NCBI RefSeq assembly: GCF_000338295.1
Contig: NZ_ANMO01000097.1
Coordinates: 62,001-126,000 of the forward strand
Origin: Rhodopirellula europaea 6C
GTDB taxonomy: Bacteria > Planctomycetota > Planctomycetia > Pirellulales > Pirellulaceae
Length of the DNA: 64,000 nt
Direction: 5' to 3'
Shown: piece after piece, positions 54,170 to 63,812 of the stretch
Numbering within the stretch: the stretch's first letter is position 1
Layout: the number at the start of each line of letters is the position of its first letter
Position numbers and translations under genes: made by a program
The notes under the pieces: model-generated
Seen by the model: the letters and a program-made list of their open reading frames with translations, nothing else
The model's database searches: none
Told to the model about the DNA's origin: nothing

Positions 54170-54859
54170 GTGCGAGTGTTGCTATTTGACATCGACGGGA
54201 CGCTTTTGACGACCGCCGGTGGCGGGAATCGAGCGCTTCGGCAAGCGATTGGAGAGGAATTCGCGGTCGAAAATCCCGATACTGAGATCTCGTTTTCAGG
54301 CAGGACTGATCGCAGCCTGATGGTGGAGTTGTTGCAGCGAAACCGGGTTTCGCCGACGGAAAACAATTGTGGCCGATTGCGACGTCGATACGGAGCCCTG
54401 TTTGGAGCCGAATTGCGACGAACGGGAGGCACATTGTTGCCCGGCATCGTGCCGTTGTTGCAGGCATTGAACGCAATTCCCAGCCTCGACATTGCTGTAA
54501 TGACCGGGAATTTTCCGGAGACGGCAACTCAGAAACTGGAACATTTCGAGATCCGTCGGTGGGTTCGCTGGATCATCGGCGGCGATTTGGATGCGCATCG
54601 CGACGACATGGCGCGGCGGGCGGCGATGATGGTGGCACGCCGGCACGGCGACGCTCATCAAGAAACGATCGTGATCGGCGACACTCCCGCCGACGTGCTG
54701 TGCGGCCGAGCGATCGGTGCAAAAACGCTGGCCGTCTCGACTGGCGAGTTCTCCCGCGAACAATTGGCCCCGGCCGAGCCGACGTTGTTGCTGGATGATT
54801 TGTCAGACACGGAACGAGTGATGCGTTTTTTAGTCGATGATGAGCTTTTGGCGGACTGA
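54170..54859 (+). CDS. HAD-family phosphatase
   Basis: A 229-residue haloacid dehalogenase-type hydrolase. Motif [11 protein letters not shown] gives Asp7 and Asp9, motif II is VMTGNF, motif [15 protein letters not shown] helical cap between about 20 and 90 and the overall layout resemble phosphoglycolate phosphatase (Gph), but the substrate is not determined. GTG 54170 is the start, with AAGGGG about 12 bases upstream; the open frame reaches 53960 antisense to menG. Confidence 0.82.
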   Translation: MRVLLFDIDGTLLTTAGGGNRALRQAIGEEFAVENPDTEISFSGRTDRSLMVELLQRNRVSPTENNCGRLRRRYGALFGAELRRTGGTLLPGIVPLLQALNAIPSLDIAVMTGNFPETATQKLEHFEIRRWVRWIIGGDLDAHRDDMARRAAMMVARRHGDAHQETIVIGDTPADVLCGRAIGAKTLAVSTGEFSREQLAPAEPTLLLDDLSDTERVMRFLVDDELLAD

Positions 54860-55005
54860 GGTTCCCGTCGTTGCGTTTCGGGCTGATGTTGCGTTGCTGG
54901 CTGATTTCGAGATTTGGCGATTCTTGAGTGAATCCGCTCGATTTTTTGAAAGTCGTTTCGAATCGGTGTTGTGATTGGTTGGTTTCGTTTCGTAACGTCC
55001 GTGCC

Positions 55006-55854
55006 ATGAACGTTCTACGTCAACGCTCCGATATGCCTTTCCTCGCGGTCGCACTTTTGTGGACCTGCGTCGCAACGGGCTGCTCGCAAAACCCGTACTT
55101 GGCGGGCGGCGGTACTTCCGTGTGGCAACCGCCACCTAGCACCACCGCGGTCAACGGCATCCAGGCCCAGGTGGCCGAGCTGAACCGTCGAGTTCAATTG
55201 CTGGACGACAACAATCGCCAGCTCACCACGCAACTCGCACAAAGCGAACAGCAGTCTCAGGTTTATCGCGACGAGTTGAACCTGGTCCGCAAGCAATTGT
55301 CGGACACGACTCAGCAATACGAGTCGGCTCGCATCGCGGCCCATGACGCTCAGACTCAAGCACGAAGTTTTCGAGCCTCCGCTCAAATGCGTGGCGGTGC
55401 GACGATTCGTGCGAACACGAACTTGAACCAAATGGCCGGCCGTTTGAACTTGGGCGGTTTGAAAGTCGAACAAGACGGCGAAGTTCTGCGGGTCGTGTTG
55501 CCAAGCGATCAACTGTTCGCTCAAGGAACCGGCCAACTGCAGCCTTCAGCGGGTGCGATCCTCGATCCGACCGCGGCACAGCTTCGTTCAGTTTTCCCAC
55601 GTCAACGAATCGGCATCGAAGGCTACACCGACAACGCTCCCATGTATGGCGGAGCCGCCGGCAGTGCTCATCAACTCACATCGGCTCAAACGGGTGCGGT
55701 GCTGGATTGGTTGACACGACGAAGCGGCATGCCCGAACAGCAATTGTTTACGGTCGCTCAAGGATCAAACAATCCACGGCAAGACAACACGACGCCCGCC
55801 GGTCGCGCCGCGAATCGCCGCATCGAGTTGGTGATCTATCCCGAATCGTTCTGA
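55006..55854 (+). CDS. OmpA-like envelope lipoprotein
   Basis: A 282-residue lipoprotein. The signal ends in VATGC, so Cys26 is the likely lipid-bearing residue. A coiled coil (about 48-125, VAELNRRVQLLDDNNRQL onward) leads to a C-terminal OmpA-like domain (about 165-282) with IGIEGYTDNAP and the closing NRRIELVIYP. The NPYLAGG after the cysteine recurs in other planctomycete lipoproteins as far as I recall. OmpA-like domains bind diaminopimelate-containing peptidoglycan, which fits dapA and the envelope genes here. ATG 55006 is chosen over 54928. Confidence 0.85.
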   Translation: MNVLRQRSDMPFLAVALLWTCVATGCSQNPYLAGGGTSVWQPPPSTTAVNGIQAQVAELNRRVQLLDDNNRQLTTQLAQSEQQSQVYRDELNLVRKQLSDTTQQYESARIAAHDAQTQARSFRASAQMRGGATIRANTNLNQMAGRLNLGGLKVEQDGEVLRVVLPSDQLFAQGTGQLQPSAGAILDPTAAQLRSVFPRQRIGIEGYTDNAPMYGGAAGSAHQLTSAQTGAVLDWLTRRSGMPEQQLFTVAQGSNNPRQDNTTPAGRAANRRIELVIYPESF

Positions 55855-55913
55855 TTTGTGATGAGATTTGGCGGACGACCAAACCGGTGGTCTTTCAGAC
55901 TGCGGTTGCCCGC

Positions 55914-57350
55914 CTAGCTCAAGTCGACCTTGCCGTCGCTGGTTCCGAATTGTTCCGCGTCGATTCCCATCGCGTTGAACATTGAGACGTACAAGTTGCA
56001 CAGCCTGGACTTTTCGGGTGCAACCAGCCGGCGTCCTGTGCGAACGACGCCGCCTCCTCGACCGGCCAGCAACAGTGGCAGATTTTCGATGTCGTGTTTG
56101 TTGCCGTCTCGGATGGTCGAGCCGAACATAACCATCGAGTTATCTAGAAGCGTCGAGTCGCCTTCTTTCAATGATCGCATGCGATCAATCAGATAAGCGT
56201 ACTGCTCGACATGCCAGGTGCCGATGCGCTCGTATTCTGCGATCCGGTCGGGTTCGTTTCGGTGGTGAGAGATCCCATGGAAGGAACTGTTCACGCCATC
56301 GATGAACGAGAAGTTTCGGCCGGTTTGAGCGTTGCCCATCATGAAGGTCGCAACGCGAGTTGAGTCGGTCCAAAACGCGAGGACCATGATGTCCATCATC
56401 AGTCGAACGTGTTCAATGTGCTGTTCAGGAAGTCCGGGGCCCGGACGCGGCACGTCGATTTTGCCTTCGTTGATCCAGCGTCGTTGGGGCTTCATCGATG
56501 CTTCGATGCGCTGCTCCACGCTTCGGACGCTTTGCAGGTACTCGTCCAGTTTCGCGCGGTCTTCGCTGCCGAGTTGCCGAGACAATCCGCGAGCGTCTTC
56601 GAGCACAATGTCGAGGACGCTGGTTGTGTCTCGTTGCAGCGATTTCGCGACCTTCGGATCGTGCAGGTTCAATCCCGAGACGGGCGGAGACGCGGCACCG
56701 CCACGGAACAGTCGATCAAAGGCGAGCTGCGGAACGATTTCATTGGGCAGCGGCGTGTTTCGGTCTCGCCAAGCGATGTGAGAACCATAGATGCGAGTGA
56801 ATCCGCCACCCACATTGTCGACGCCGGTGTAAGCCGAGTCGACGCCGAGTTCCAAACTTGGCAGCGGCGTTTGCGAACCGATCTTCGATGCGATGAATTG
56901 GTCGGCCGACATGCTGCCGGTGTCCATGTCTCGGCCTGATGTGCGAAGCACGAAACCGCCGGACAAGAACGCGGGCACTTTCGGCCAGTGCCCGTTTCGC
57001 ATGTTCAGGTTGGGGTGATGCAAGTTTTCCAGCAACACGATTTCGTCGCGAACGTCGGCCAGAGGTTTCAGCATCGGCGTCAGTTCGAATTGGTCGCTGT
57101 TTTCGATTTCCGGCGGCGTCCAATTGGTTGGGTTGACTCCATTGGGCATGAACAAAAATGCCGTGCGAACGGGCGGTCGATCGAGCGGTTTGACTTTGCC
57201 GTTTGCATCCACGTCCGGTGGCGAATTGTCAGGTGACTCGCCGGCCATCGCATGCAGCCAAGGAAGGCTCAGTCCCACCGCGGAGCCTTGCGATAGTCCA
57301 CGGAGCAACCGACGTCGTGACAAACTCGCACGTTTGGTTCGAAACAGCAT
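55914..57350 (-). CDS. Tat-exported DUF1552 protein
   Basis: A 478-residue DUF1552 protein with a twin-arginine signal SRRRLLRGLSQGSAVGLSLP (11-30). Conserved segments include FLFMPNGVNPTNWTP, the middle SVRSVEQRIEA helix, and SMVMFGSTIRDGNKHDIENL. Function unknown; it parallels DUF1501 as the exported partner of a multi-domain cytochrome-like protein. It starts 3 bp after the DUF1592-type gene, so the two are certainly co-transcribed. Confidence 0.87.
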   Translation of the reverse strand: MLFRTKRASLSRRRLLRGLSQGSAVGLSLPWLHAMAGESPDNSPPDVDANGKVKPLDRPPVRTAFLFMPNGVNPTNWTPPEIENSDQFELTPMLKPLADVRDEIVLLENLHHPNLNMRNGHWPKVPAFLSGGFVLRTSGRDMDTGSMSADQFIASKIGSQTPLPSLELGVDSAYTGVDNVGGGFTRIYGSHIAWRDRNTPLPNEIVPQLAFDRLFRGGAASPPVSGLNLHDPKVAKSLQRDTTSVLDIVLEDARGLSRQLGSEDRAKLDEYLQSVRSVEQRIEASMKPQRRWINEGKIDVPRPGPGLPEQHIEHVRLMMDIMVLAFWTDSTRVATFMMGNAQTGRNFSFIDGVNSSFHGISHHRNEPDRIAEYERIGTWHVEQYAYLIDRMRSLKEGDSTLLDNSMVMFGSTIRDGNKHDIENLPLLLAGRGGGVVRTGRRLVAPEKSRLCNLYVSMFNAMGIDAEQFGTSDGKVDLS

Positions 57351-57353
57351 CGT

Positions 57354-59873
57354 TTAGCCTCGGTTCAGAAATGGAGTGCTTTGAATGATCGCGTGAATCA
57401 ACTCGCGAGTCCGCAGATCGTTATCCAACATGTGATTTCGAATGGAATCGATCGTGCACGCGTCGGCTTCTTCTAGGCTTCTCGCCAAGGCGAACCCAAG
57501 CATGCGCCGGATGTACTCGTCCAGGAAAGCGTCTTGCCGAGCCATCAGGACAGCCCGCAATTCGTCAACGCCGTCGAACGTTTCTCCGCTGGGCAACCGT
57601 CCCGAACTGTCGATCATCGGAAGCTTCGCGATTGTTTCGGGAGCTTTTTCAATCTTCTTCTGCCAATCCTCTTCGCTGGCGGGACCGCGTTCATGATCAC
57701 GCCATCGACCGATCACGTCAAAGTTTTCGAGTGCGAAACCAATAGGATCGATCAAGTCGTGGCAGGCGGCACAGGTTGGGTTTTCTCGGTGCTGTTCCAG
57801 TCGTTGGCGAACCGTCTTTTTGCCGTTCTCTTTTTCACCGCCCGGCAGCGACGGGACATCCGGCGGCGGTGCCGGGACTCGAGTTCCAAAGATTGTCTCG
57901 AGCACCCACGCCCCTCGAAGCACGGGACTGGTTCGCCGCGAATAACTGGTCAGCATGTGAACGGCACCCAAGCCCAAAGCTCCGGTGCGACGCGACGCTT
58001 CGGAATCGTCTGCGATGCGAACGGCAACGAATCGATCTTTGTCGTCTTTCAGTTTCTTCGCAGTGGTTTCCATTCCGTAGTGTTTGGCCAACCGATGGTT
58101 GATGACGACCGTGTTGGAATCGATCCAATCCGTCACCGGTCGATTTTCGCGAATCATCCAGGCCATCGTTTGGCCGACTTGTTCGCGAAGATCGATCACG
58201 AGCTTGTCGGAGTATGCCGGTTTGAAAAAGTTGGTGTCAGGGATGACCGTGTTTCCAACCGCGGCGGTTCCGAGCCACTGGCTGGCAAACGCATCGGCGA
58301 AGCGTTTCGAGCGTGGATCGGCGAGCATCCGGTCGACTTCTTCGCGAAGCGTCTCAGGCTGGCTGAGCTCACCACGCTCGGCAAGTTTCAGCAGTTGCTC
58401 GTCGGGGATCGAGTACCAAAGGAAAAACGAAAGCCGCGTCGCGAGTTCCAAATCCGTGATGCGATGAAGGTTTGAGTCATCGGAGTCGGATTCGCTGATG
58501 TACAGAAAGTTGGGCGACGTCAGGATCGCTTGCAGGCCCAGTTGCAACGCGGCACGAGAGGTTTCGCCTCGAGCAACCACATGATCGAACAGCACCATCC
58601 AGCGAGCGGTCGTGGATTGGTCGATTGGTCGCCGCCAAGCACGTCGAGCGAAGCGAGCCAAGATTACCTCAGCATCTTCGCGAGAAACCGGATGAGTCAG
58701 CGCGTCATCATCGGATGCGAGCCCCAGGATCTTCGTGGTCGCGACCAAGCGTTTTTTCAACGAGTCACGACCGTATTCTTCGAACCCGCGATGGAACTTT
58801 GGCCTGAGTTGGTCGATTGGGGCTTCCGAGTTCTTCCAAGCGAACTCGCGAACAACGTCGGACATCTTTTGTCGGTCGCGTTCGATCTGTTGCCCTTTGC
58901 GGTATTCAATTCGAGGCAATTGAAACAGCCGAGCATGAGTGATTGTTGGCAAGTCTTGATCGGCTGAATCGCTTGCAGTGGAATCGAATTGGACCGCAAT
59001 GTGGTGCTGTCCTTTCGGGAGCGACAACGTCATCCAGTGATGATCGTTCTCTCGGTGGTTCTCTTTCAACGTCGCCGCGACGATGCCGTCCACACGCACT
59101 TGGACTCGTGAGTTGTCCGGGACGTTTCGCGGCAGCCGAATGGAAAGGCCGTATGTTTCATCGGTGCTGCAAAGCATCGTGTGCGTTGCGATGGGTGCTT
59201 CGCCGTCCGGTTGAAACTCAATCAGCCGCGGCGTGAGTACGATCGCCTCGTCGATGACTTGGGACGCGACTTCTAGATAGCGTTCCATTAACAAAGGCGG
59301 CATGAACAAGGTTTCACCGTTGTTGTTGAATCCTTCGCCGCCTCCACCATCGGCAGGAAACGTTTCGACGAAATCAAAGTTCAGTCCGGTCAGGTCATTG
59401 ATCGCATGTGTGTATTGATCGCGATTGAATCGTCGTGGCACGGGGCGTCCTGCGAACTCGCCACCGTCGCAGGCGGTGGCCTTCAAGTGGTCTTCAATCC
59501 ATTGGCTGAGCCGCAATCGTTCCGTTTCAGTTGGCTGGTCCGCATCCGCGGGAGGCATCGTGCGGTTATGCAATTGCTCCGCCGCGCTCGACCAAACTTC
59601 GCGGCGTAGTTGAATCTCATCCATCGTCATGGATTTGAGAAAACCGACTGGATCCTCGTCGTCATCTGGCGAATGGCAATCGCCACAGTACTCGACCAGC
59701 ATCGGGCGGATGTCATCTTCAAAGAACGACATCGACTCCGGCTTTGGGATCTTGGCGGTGTCAGTTTTGTCTGGTTCCTCGCCATGGCACGCGGCTTGTT
59801 CTGCAAGCGGGGCAAGCAAGAGCGATGACGCGAGGAGAACTGCGTGCAACGAGATGGGGAGCCTGGTTGGCAT
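57354..59873 (-). CDS. DUF1592/DUF1588-type cytochrome-like protein
   Basis: An 839-residue exported protein of the DUF1587-DUF1592-DUF1588-DUF1585 architecture. Signal peptide (LPISLHAVLLASSLLLAPLAEQAA), then a cytochrome-like domain with CGDCH at 63-67 and MPPADADQP as possible Met ligand region. A second CAACHDLIDPIGFALENFD at 701 onward lies in DUF1588. RFNRDQYTHAINDLTGLNFD and FLWYSIPDEQLLKLAERGEL mark DUF1587 and DUF1592. Function unknown; surface redox role inferred. It precedes its DUF1552 partner directly. Confidence 0.88.
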   Translation of the reverse strand: MPTRLPISLHAVLLASSLLLAPLAEQAACHGEEPDKTDTAKIPKPESMSFFEDDIRPMLVEYCGDCHSPDDDEDPVGFLKSMTMDEIQLRREVWSSAAEQLHNRTMPPADADQPTETERLRLSQWIEDHLKATACDGGEFAGRPVPRRFNRDQYTHAINDLTGLNFDFVETFPADGGGGEGFNNNGETLFMPPLLMERYLEVASQVIDEAIVLTPRLIEFQPDGEAPIATHTMLCSTDETYGLSIRLPRNVPDNSRVQVRVDGIVAATLKENHRENDHHWMTLSLPKGQHHIAVQFDSTASDSADQDLPTITHARLFQLPRIEYRKGQQIERDRQKMSDVVREFAWKNSEAPIDQLRPKFHRGFEEYGRDSLKKRLVATTKILGLASDDDALTHPVSREDAEVILARFARRAWRRPIDQSTTARWMVLFDHVVARGETSRAALQLGLQAILTSPNFLYISESDSDDSNLHRITDLELATRLSFFLWYSIPDEQLLKLAERGELSQPETLREEVDRMLADPRSKRFADAFASQWLGTAAVGNTVIPDTNFFKPAYSDKLVIDLREQVGQTMAWMIRENRPVTDWIDSNTVVINHRLAKHYGMETTAKKLKDDKDRFVAVRIADDSEASRRTGALGLGAVHMLTSYSRRTSPVLRGAWVLETIFGTRVPAPPPDVPSLPGGEKENGKKTVRQRLEQHRENPTCAACHDLIDPIGFALENFDVIGRWRDHERGPASEEDWQKKIEKAPETIAKLPMIDSSGRLPSGETFDGVDELRAVLMARQDAFLDEYIRRMLGFALARSLEEADACTIDSIRNHMLDNDLRTRELIHAIIQSTPFLNRG

Positions 59874-60013
59874 GATCGCTCGGCGGGGAAAGCAATCGCG
59901 AGCGATTCGCGGGTGCTTTCAAAGGTGGGGCGAGATGGGCGGGGAAGCCTGCGGTGGGGATCTGATTGTCGCCGCTGGGGAATGCCGATGCAAGTTTTGC
60001 AAGATCGGGAGGA

Positions 60014-61255
60014 CTAAGGCGACGTTTCGACTCGCAGCATGCTGAGGCTTTTCTGTGCGGCATCGATTTCGAATTTAAATTCACCGAGATAGCTCATCCC
60101 AAGCATCGGATCGGCTCGCGTGGCGATGGGCTCCAGGACCGCACACGAGACGTCTTTGGCTTCGAACTGGCCGACTCGAACGGAATCCAGTTCCACTCGT
60201 TTGGCAGAGATTTCATCACCGTTGGCCATCACCAAACGCAGAAGCGGTGCGTCGGTCGGTATTTCGACTTTGAGTTCCTTGGCTGCTTCGGCGGTCAATG
60301 TCACCAGCGTCGCACCGCTGTCGACGATCATGCGAATGGGTTGGTTGTTGACGCTGGCGGTCACATAAAGCGAACCGTTGCGTTCGATTTCCAACGGGAT
60401 CGATTCAGAGAAAACTTCTTGCTCGATTTTTGCAAGCCGTAGTTCGATCGTCTGCAAAATGTCTTCGGCGGAGATGGATGCGGGAACGCTCTGGTTCGCG
60501 TTCATGACTTGGACCGCGATTTTGACTTTGGGATCTTCCAGCGTTTTCGCGAGCACCGTCCGCAACGCGTCCAGGTCTTGGCGGATTTGGAAAACGGATT
60601 CCGCATAGTCTGCTTGTTTGGAATTGAGCGAGGATCGTTGCTCGTTGGCGCGTTCTTGTGTCTTGGTTCGTTGCGATCGAAGTTGGCTGACGCGAGTTCG
60701 GTTGGCGTTGATCAACGCGACGATTCGATTGTTTGACCCAACGTCGTTTCCCGCGACGCGTGCCAATTGCAGATTCAGTTCAGCGTCTTGGTTTTCCGAG
60801 GCTCGGATTTGGTCGTTGATCTGCTGGACCTGGCCCAGCACCGCGTCGAATTCTTTTTGTTGCAGAACCAATTCGCGTCGCTGTTTGATCAAAGCGGTCA
60901 TCGCCCGAGCGATCTCGGCCGATTCATTCGCGATCAATGACTTGCCGCTGCGGCGCAGCCCGGCTTCGTTCAGGATTTTTTCCGCCTTGGCTTCGACACT
61001 GGCCGAGTAACGAGTTACTCGCGGCGTGTCGGCGGTTTGGTCTTCGGTCTCGTTGGCTTCCTGGCTAGGAGTTTCCTGACTCGGTGCTTCCTGGGCCGGC
61101 GATGGGGCTGTGCCGAGCATCGCTAGAAAAACGGCACAGGCCAATGTCGCCCATGCCGACGGTTGGCCATGCCAAATCTCAATTGAGTTCAACGCATGTG
61201 CCGATTGGCGGGGGCGGTTGCTCGTTTGGAGGCGGCGATGGCATTCGGATTGCAT
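60014..61255 (-). CDS. Exported retropepsin-like aspartic protease
   Basis: A 413-residue protein. A signal or anchor segment (ATLACAVFLAMLGTAPSPAQE) is followed by Glu/Thr-rich linker repeats (APSQETPSQEA). A long coiled coil (about 90-230) follows and then a retropepsin domain with RMIVDSGATLVTLT (Asp312) and a conserved DPMLGMSYLGEFKFEID flap/dimer region. Retropepsin domains act as dimers, and the coiled coil could supply dimerisation. ATG 61255 is chosen; the open frame extends to a TTG at 61354. Substrate unknown. Confidence 0.78.
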   Translation of the reverse strand: MQSECHRRLQTSNRPRQSAHALNSIEIWHGQPSAWATLACAVFLAMLGTAPSPAQEAPSQETPSQEANETEDQTADTPRVTRYSASVEAKAEKILNEAGLRRSGKSLIANESAEIARAMTALIKQRRELVLQQKEFDAVLGQVQQINDQIRASENQDAELNLQLARVAGNDVGSNNRIVALINANRTRVSQLRSQRTKTQERANEQRSSLNSKQADYAESVFQIRQDLDALRTVLAKTLEDPKVKIAVQVMNANQSVPASISAEDILQTIELRLAKIEQEVFSESIPLEIERNGSLYVTASVNNQPIRMIVDSGATLVTLTAEAAKELKVEIPTDAPLLRLVMANGDEISAKRVELDSVRVGQFEAKDVSCAVLEPIATRADPMLGMSYLGEFKFEIDAAQKSLSMLRVETSP

Positions 61256-61411
61256 CGGGCGAGCTTGACGAAAGGACGTGGGAAAGCCAGTTTGATTGAC
61301 AGCGGCGTTGCGGGCGAACGATTGACTCGATCGAATCCTGTCTGCAGCAAACAAGTGCAGCGAAATTCGCGTGTCAAAGTCTCGATCGCATGCGACCAGG
61401 ACGATTGTAGC

Positions 61412-61438
61412 AAGCCCTCCTGCGGGAGGAGGCTTTTT
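61412..61438 (+). terminator. Leader terminator upstream of yacG
   Basis: AAGCC(C)TCCT, loop GCGGG, AGGAGGCTT then TTT: an 8-9-bp stem with one bulge and a T-run on the plus strand, 73 bp before yacG. No plus-strand gene lies upstream (the protease is on the minus strand), so it reads as a leader attenuator or the end of a short leader RNA rather than a gene terminator. The stem contains CCTCCT/GGAGG, complementary to Shine-Dalgarno sequences. Confidence 0.55.
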
Positions 61439-61510
61439 CCACCGCGAGATTACTGAGTGCGTCGCAGAAATGGCGCTGCTTGACCAACTGAACCGACCGA
61501 GGAGCCTTGC

Positions 61511-61759
61511 ATGGAACCGCCCGTCAAAATCAATTGCCCAACATGCGGCCGCCGTTTTCTATCGGATGAGACGCCGGCGATGCCGTTTTGTTCCAAGCGA
61601 TGTCAGTTGGTCGATCTGGGACGCTGGATGAATGAGGAGATTGGATTGCCGCATGAAGGTGACCCTGGTGATGCGCCGGTCGAGTACTTGGATGATCGTG
61701 ATCTGACGCAGCCAAGTCCCGAGCGACAGAATGAGAGCTTTCATCGATTCAGCGACTAG
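61511..61759 (+). CDS. yacG: DNA gyrase inhibitor YacG-like zinc protein
   Basis: An 82-residue YacG, a small zinc-finger protein that in Escherichia coli binds GyrB and inhibits gyrase. NCPTCGRRF (8-16) and PFCSKRCQLVDLGRW (25-39) supply the four cysteines. An acidic C-terminal tail (PGDAPVEYLDDRDL) follows, as in other family members. Shine-Dalgarno GAGGAG at 61499-61504 is 6 bases before ATG. A T-run hairpin lies in its leader. Confidence 0.9.
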   Translation: MEPPVKINCPTCGRRFLSDETPAMPFCSKRCQLVDLGRWMNEEIGLPHEGDPGDAPVEYLDDRDLTQPSPERQNESFHRFSD

Positions 61760-61950
61760 CGGTAAGAAAGTGGCTTGCGGTCGGTGGCTTGGTTTGCGAC
61801 CGGTGCGGATCGCCCCGGCGGATCGTTGCTTTTGAATCGATTGAAATGAATGTTTGGTCGGCTTTGGAACGGAGCCCACCATCGCCGGTCGATTCGGTCC
61901 TGGGACTGGACTTTTCAATCTGACTGGTCGACAATTGCGGTTTGCGAACG

Positions 61951-61981
61951 AACCTTTCCCTCGGGGAAGGTTTCTTTTTTT
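61951..61981 (+). terminator. Terminator 35 bp before greA
   Basis: AACCTTTCC paired with GGGGAAGGTT across a small loop (one G-T pair), running into TTTCTTTTTTT. It lies about 190 bp after the yacG stop and only 35 bp before greA. It either ends the yacG transcript or works as a greA leader attenuator. Confidence 0.75.
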
Positions 61982-62015
61982 ATGTCTCCAGCCAAACACA
62001 TGTAGGATCGCGACA

Positions 62016-62495
62016 ATGGTTGAATCGGTACCAATGACCCGAGAGGGCTACAACAAGATCAAGGCCGAGATCAATCGCATGGAAAACGAAGAGATGCCCA
62101 TGATCGTCCAAAAGATCGCGGAAGCTCGTGAAGAAGGTGACTTGAAAGAGAACGCGGAATATCACGCTCAGCGTGAGAACCAAGGCATGTTGATGGCGAA
62201 GATCAACGAGCTGCGCGACAAGATCGCTCGTGCGTCGATCATCGATGTGTCGTCGTTGCCCAAGGATGAAGTTGTGTTTGGCTGCACGGTGACGGTGGAA
62301 GACGTTGCCTATGGCGACGAAGAACAATTCACTTTGGTTGGCGCCGGCGATGAAGATTACGACAGCGGCAAGATTCTAGTCACCAGTCCGTTTGGTCAGG
62401 GCTTGGTTGGCAAGAAAGTCGGCGAGACGGCTGAAGTCGACGTGCCAGCAGGTAAGTTGAAGTTCAAAATCCTGAAGATCGAATTCAATCTGTGA
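62016..62495 (+). CDS. greA: Transcription elongation factor GreA
   Basis: A 159-residue GreA, which enters the RNA polymerase secondary channel and stimulates transcript cleavage in backtracked complexes. The N-terminal coiled coil carries the acidic tip [19 protein letters not shown] with the key Asp/Glu pair; the C-terminal FKBP-like domain ends [18 protein letters not shown] 62016 with AGGA 8 bases upstream; the frame extends back to 61854 without likely coding. A terminator hairpin stands in the leader. The next gene overlaps its stop by 4 bases. Confidence 0.95.
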
Positions 62496-63250
62496 GCTCG
62501 GCCAACGATGAAAACGAACCAGCACCGGAGTTGACCGGAGCTGGTGCCGATCCCGATTCGACGTCCGCCGGCGACTCGAAACCAGAGAGTAGCACTCCGG
62601 AGCAACAAGAGCCTGGGTGCATGCCCATCGTGGTTGCTTGCACGTTGCTCATGGGAATCGTGTCATTTGTGTTTTGTGGCGTCACCACGTGGGTGTTGTT
62701 TCAAAAACGCACGGAAGTCGCGATCCGTACGTTGGTTGGCTACGTCGACGTGATTGAACAGAGCCTCTTGCCACCGGACGAGAAGAAGTCGGTCATCGCT
62801 CAGTTGGAATCGACGATCAAGGAAATGCGAGCGGATGACTACCCGCAGGAAAAAGCGTCGGCGGTGATGCAGCGTTTGGTGCGTTTACCAATCCCGCAGT
62901 ACGGCGAGCTGGACGTGATCGACTCGTTCGTCAAAGAAAATTTTGATGACGAAGAACGCGACGATGCGCTGAAACAGATTTCTAGGTTGCGGCGTGCGAT
63001 TGAGCTTGGCAAGGCAACGGTGATCGACGTCAACGACGTGTTGTTGCCAACGACGCAAGTCGATACCACTCATCCGCTCGGCCGTGTGCTGAAGCAACCG
63101 CTTGCGGCCGAAAATATTCGCGAAGTGGTCCAGCGAGCCAAGTTGATCGGTGATCGTGAGAAGCTGGCTGACCAGACGTTCCAACGCAAGCCAATTGATG
63201 AGATCTTGAAACGAGAGCTCACCGCCGCGGTGGATCAGGGCGGCTTCTGA
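62492..63250 (+). CDS. Hypothetical single-pass membrane protein
   Basis: I do not recognise the family. The 252-residue product has an acidic, Ser/Pro-rich N-terminus (about 45 residues), one membrane helix ([20 protein letters not shown]) and a helical C-terminal domain of about 180 residues ([20 protein letters not shown] onward). The start is GTG 62492, overlapping the greA stop by 4 bases (GTGA), so translation is probably coupled. Link to GreA function is not evident. Confidence 0.65.
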
Positions 63251-63812
63251 GCCCTCTCGTTCGCTGTGAGATTCCATCGCGATTCACGTTCAAATCGGAA
63301 GTAGGGCTGCCGACGCTCGCTTCGCGATTTGCTCTCGCTCGACACTCTGCCTGCCTGAGCATCGTCGCGATGTCTAATTTTCCGCGACGCAGGCAATAGT
63401 AGCCATTGACGATCCGCCAAAATGTCCAGCTCGAGATTGCTTGCAAACAAGATCGACAAATGGCGATTTCCTGTCGTTTTCCGCCATCAATCTTCGTTCA
63501 AACACCACAGTTTCTGCGCCGCTTTGTTGTTGCCGTAGCAGTCGTTTTGAGAACGCCTCGCATTTGGGGGGCAGTGGATCTCCGGCGATTTGTTGACCGA
63601 TTGCCGTTCGATCTGCCAGAAAGGCACTCACGTCACCTGCGTACGACCGTAAACTTCCGCCAGTCCGCACGAGATGGTGCATTAATCCCCCACTCGAGCG
63701 ATGGGAAGGGGGTTCTGAGTTGCAATTCCCGTCGTGGCTTGGAATAATGGTGTCGCTAGCGATCGAACAGACCGGCGACTGCCGGATCGCGTCGTCTCTT
63801 ATCTCTTCGCCT
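63251..63812. other. Non-coding gap before prepilin gene
   Basis: About 560 bases without a convincing gene. A 113-residue plus-strand frame (63406-63747) has random-looking, Arg-rich content. The only specific signal is the promoter candidate at 63720-63748. Confidence 0.4.
63720..63748 (+). promoter_or_regulatory. Possible sigma-70 promoter of prepilin-like gene
   Basis: TTGCAA, 17 bases, AATAAT: 4 of 6 and 5 of 6 matches with ideal spacing, placing the transcript start about 60 bp before the prepilin-like start codon. Prediction by eye. Confidence 0.4.

Noticed and set aside
54126-54527. Extended N-terminus of menG
   Set aside because: It overlaps the divergent HAD gene and resembles no methyltransferase; ATG 54125 gives a plausible protein.
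63406-63747. 113-residue frame before the prepilin-like gene
   Set aside because: Composition is Arg-rich and random-looking, and the promoter candidate for the next gene lies inside it.
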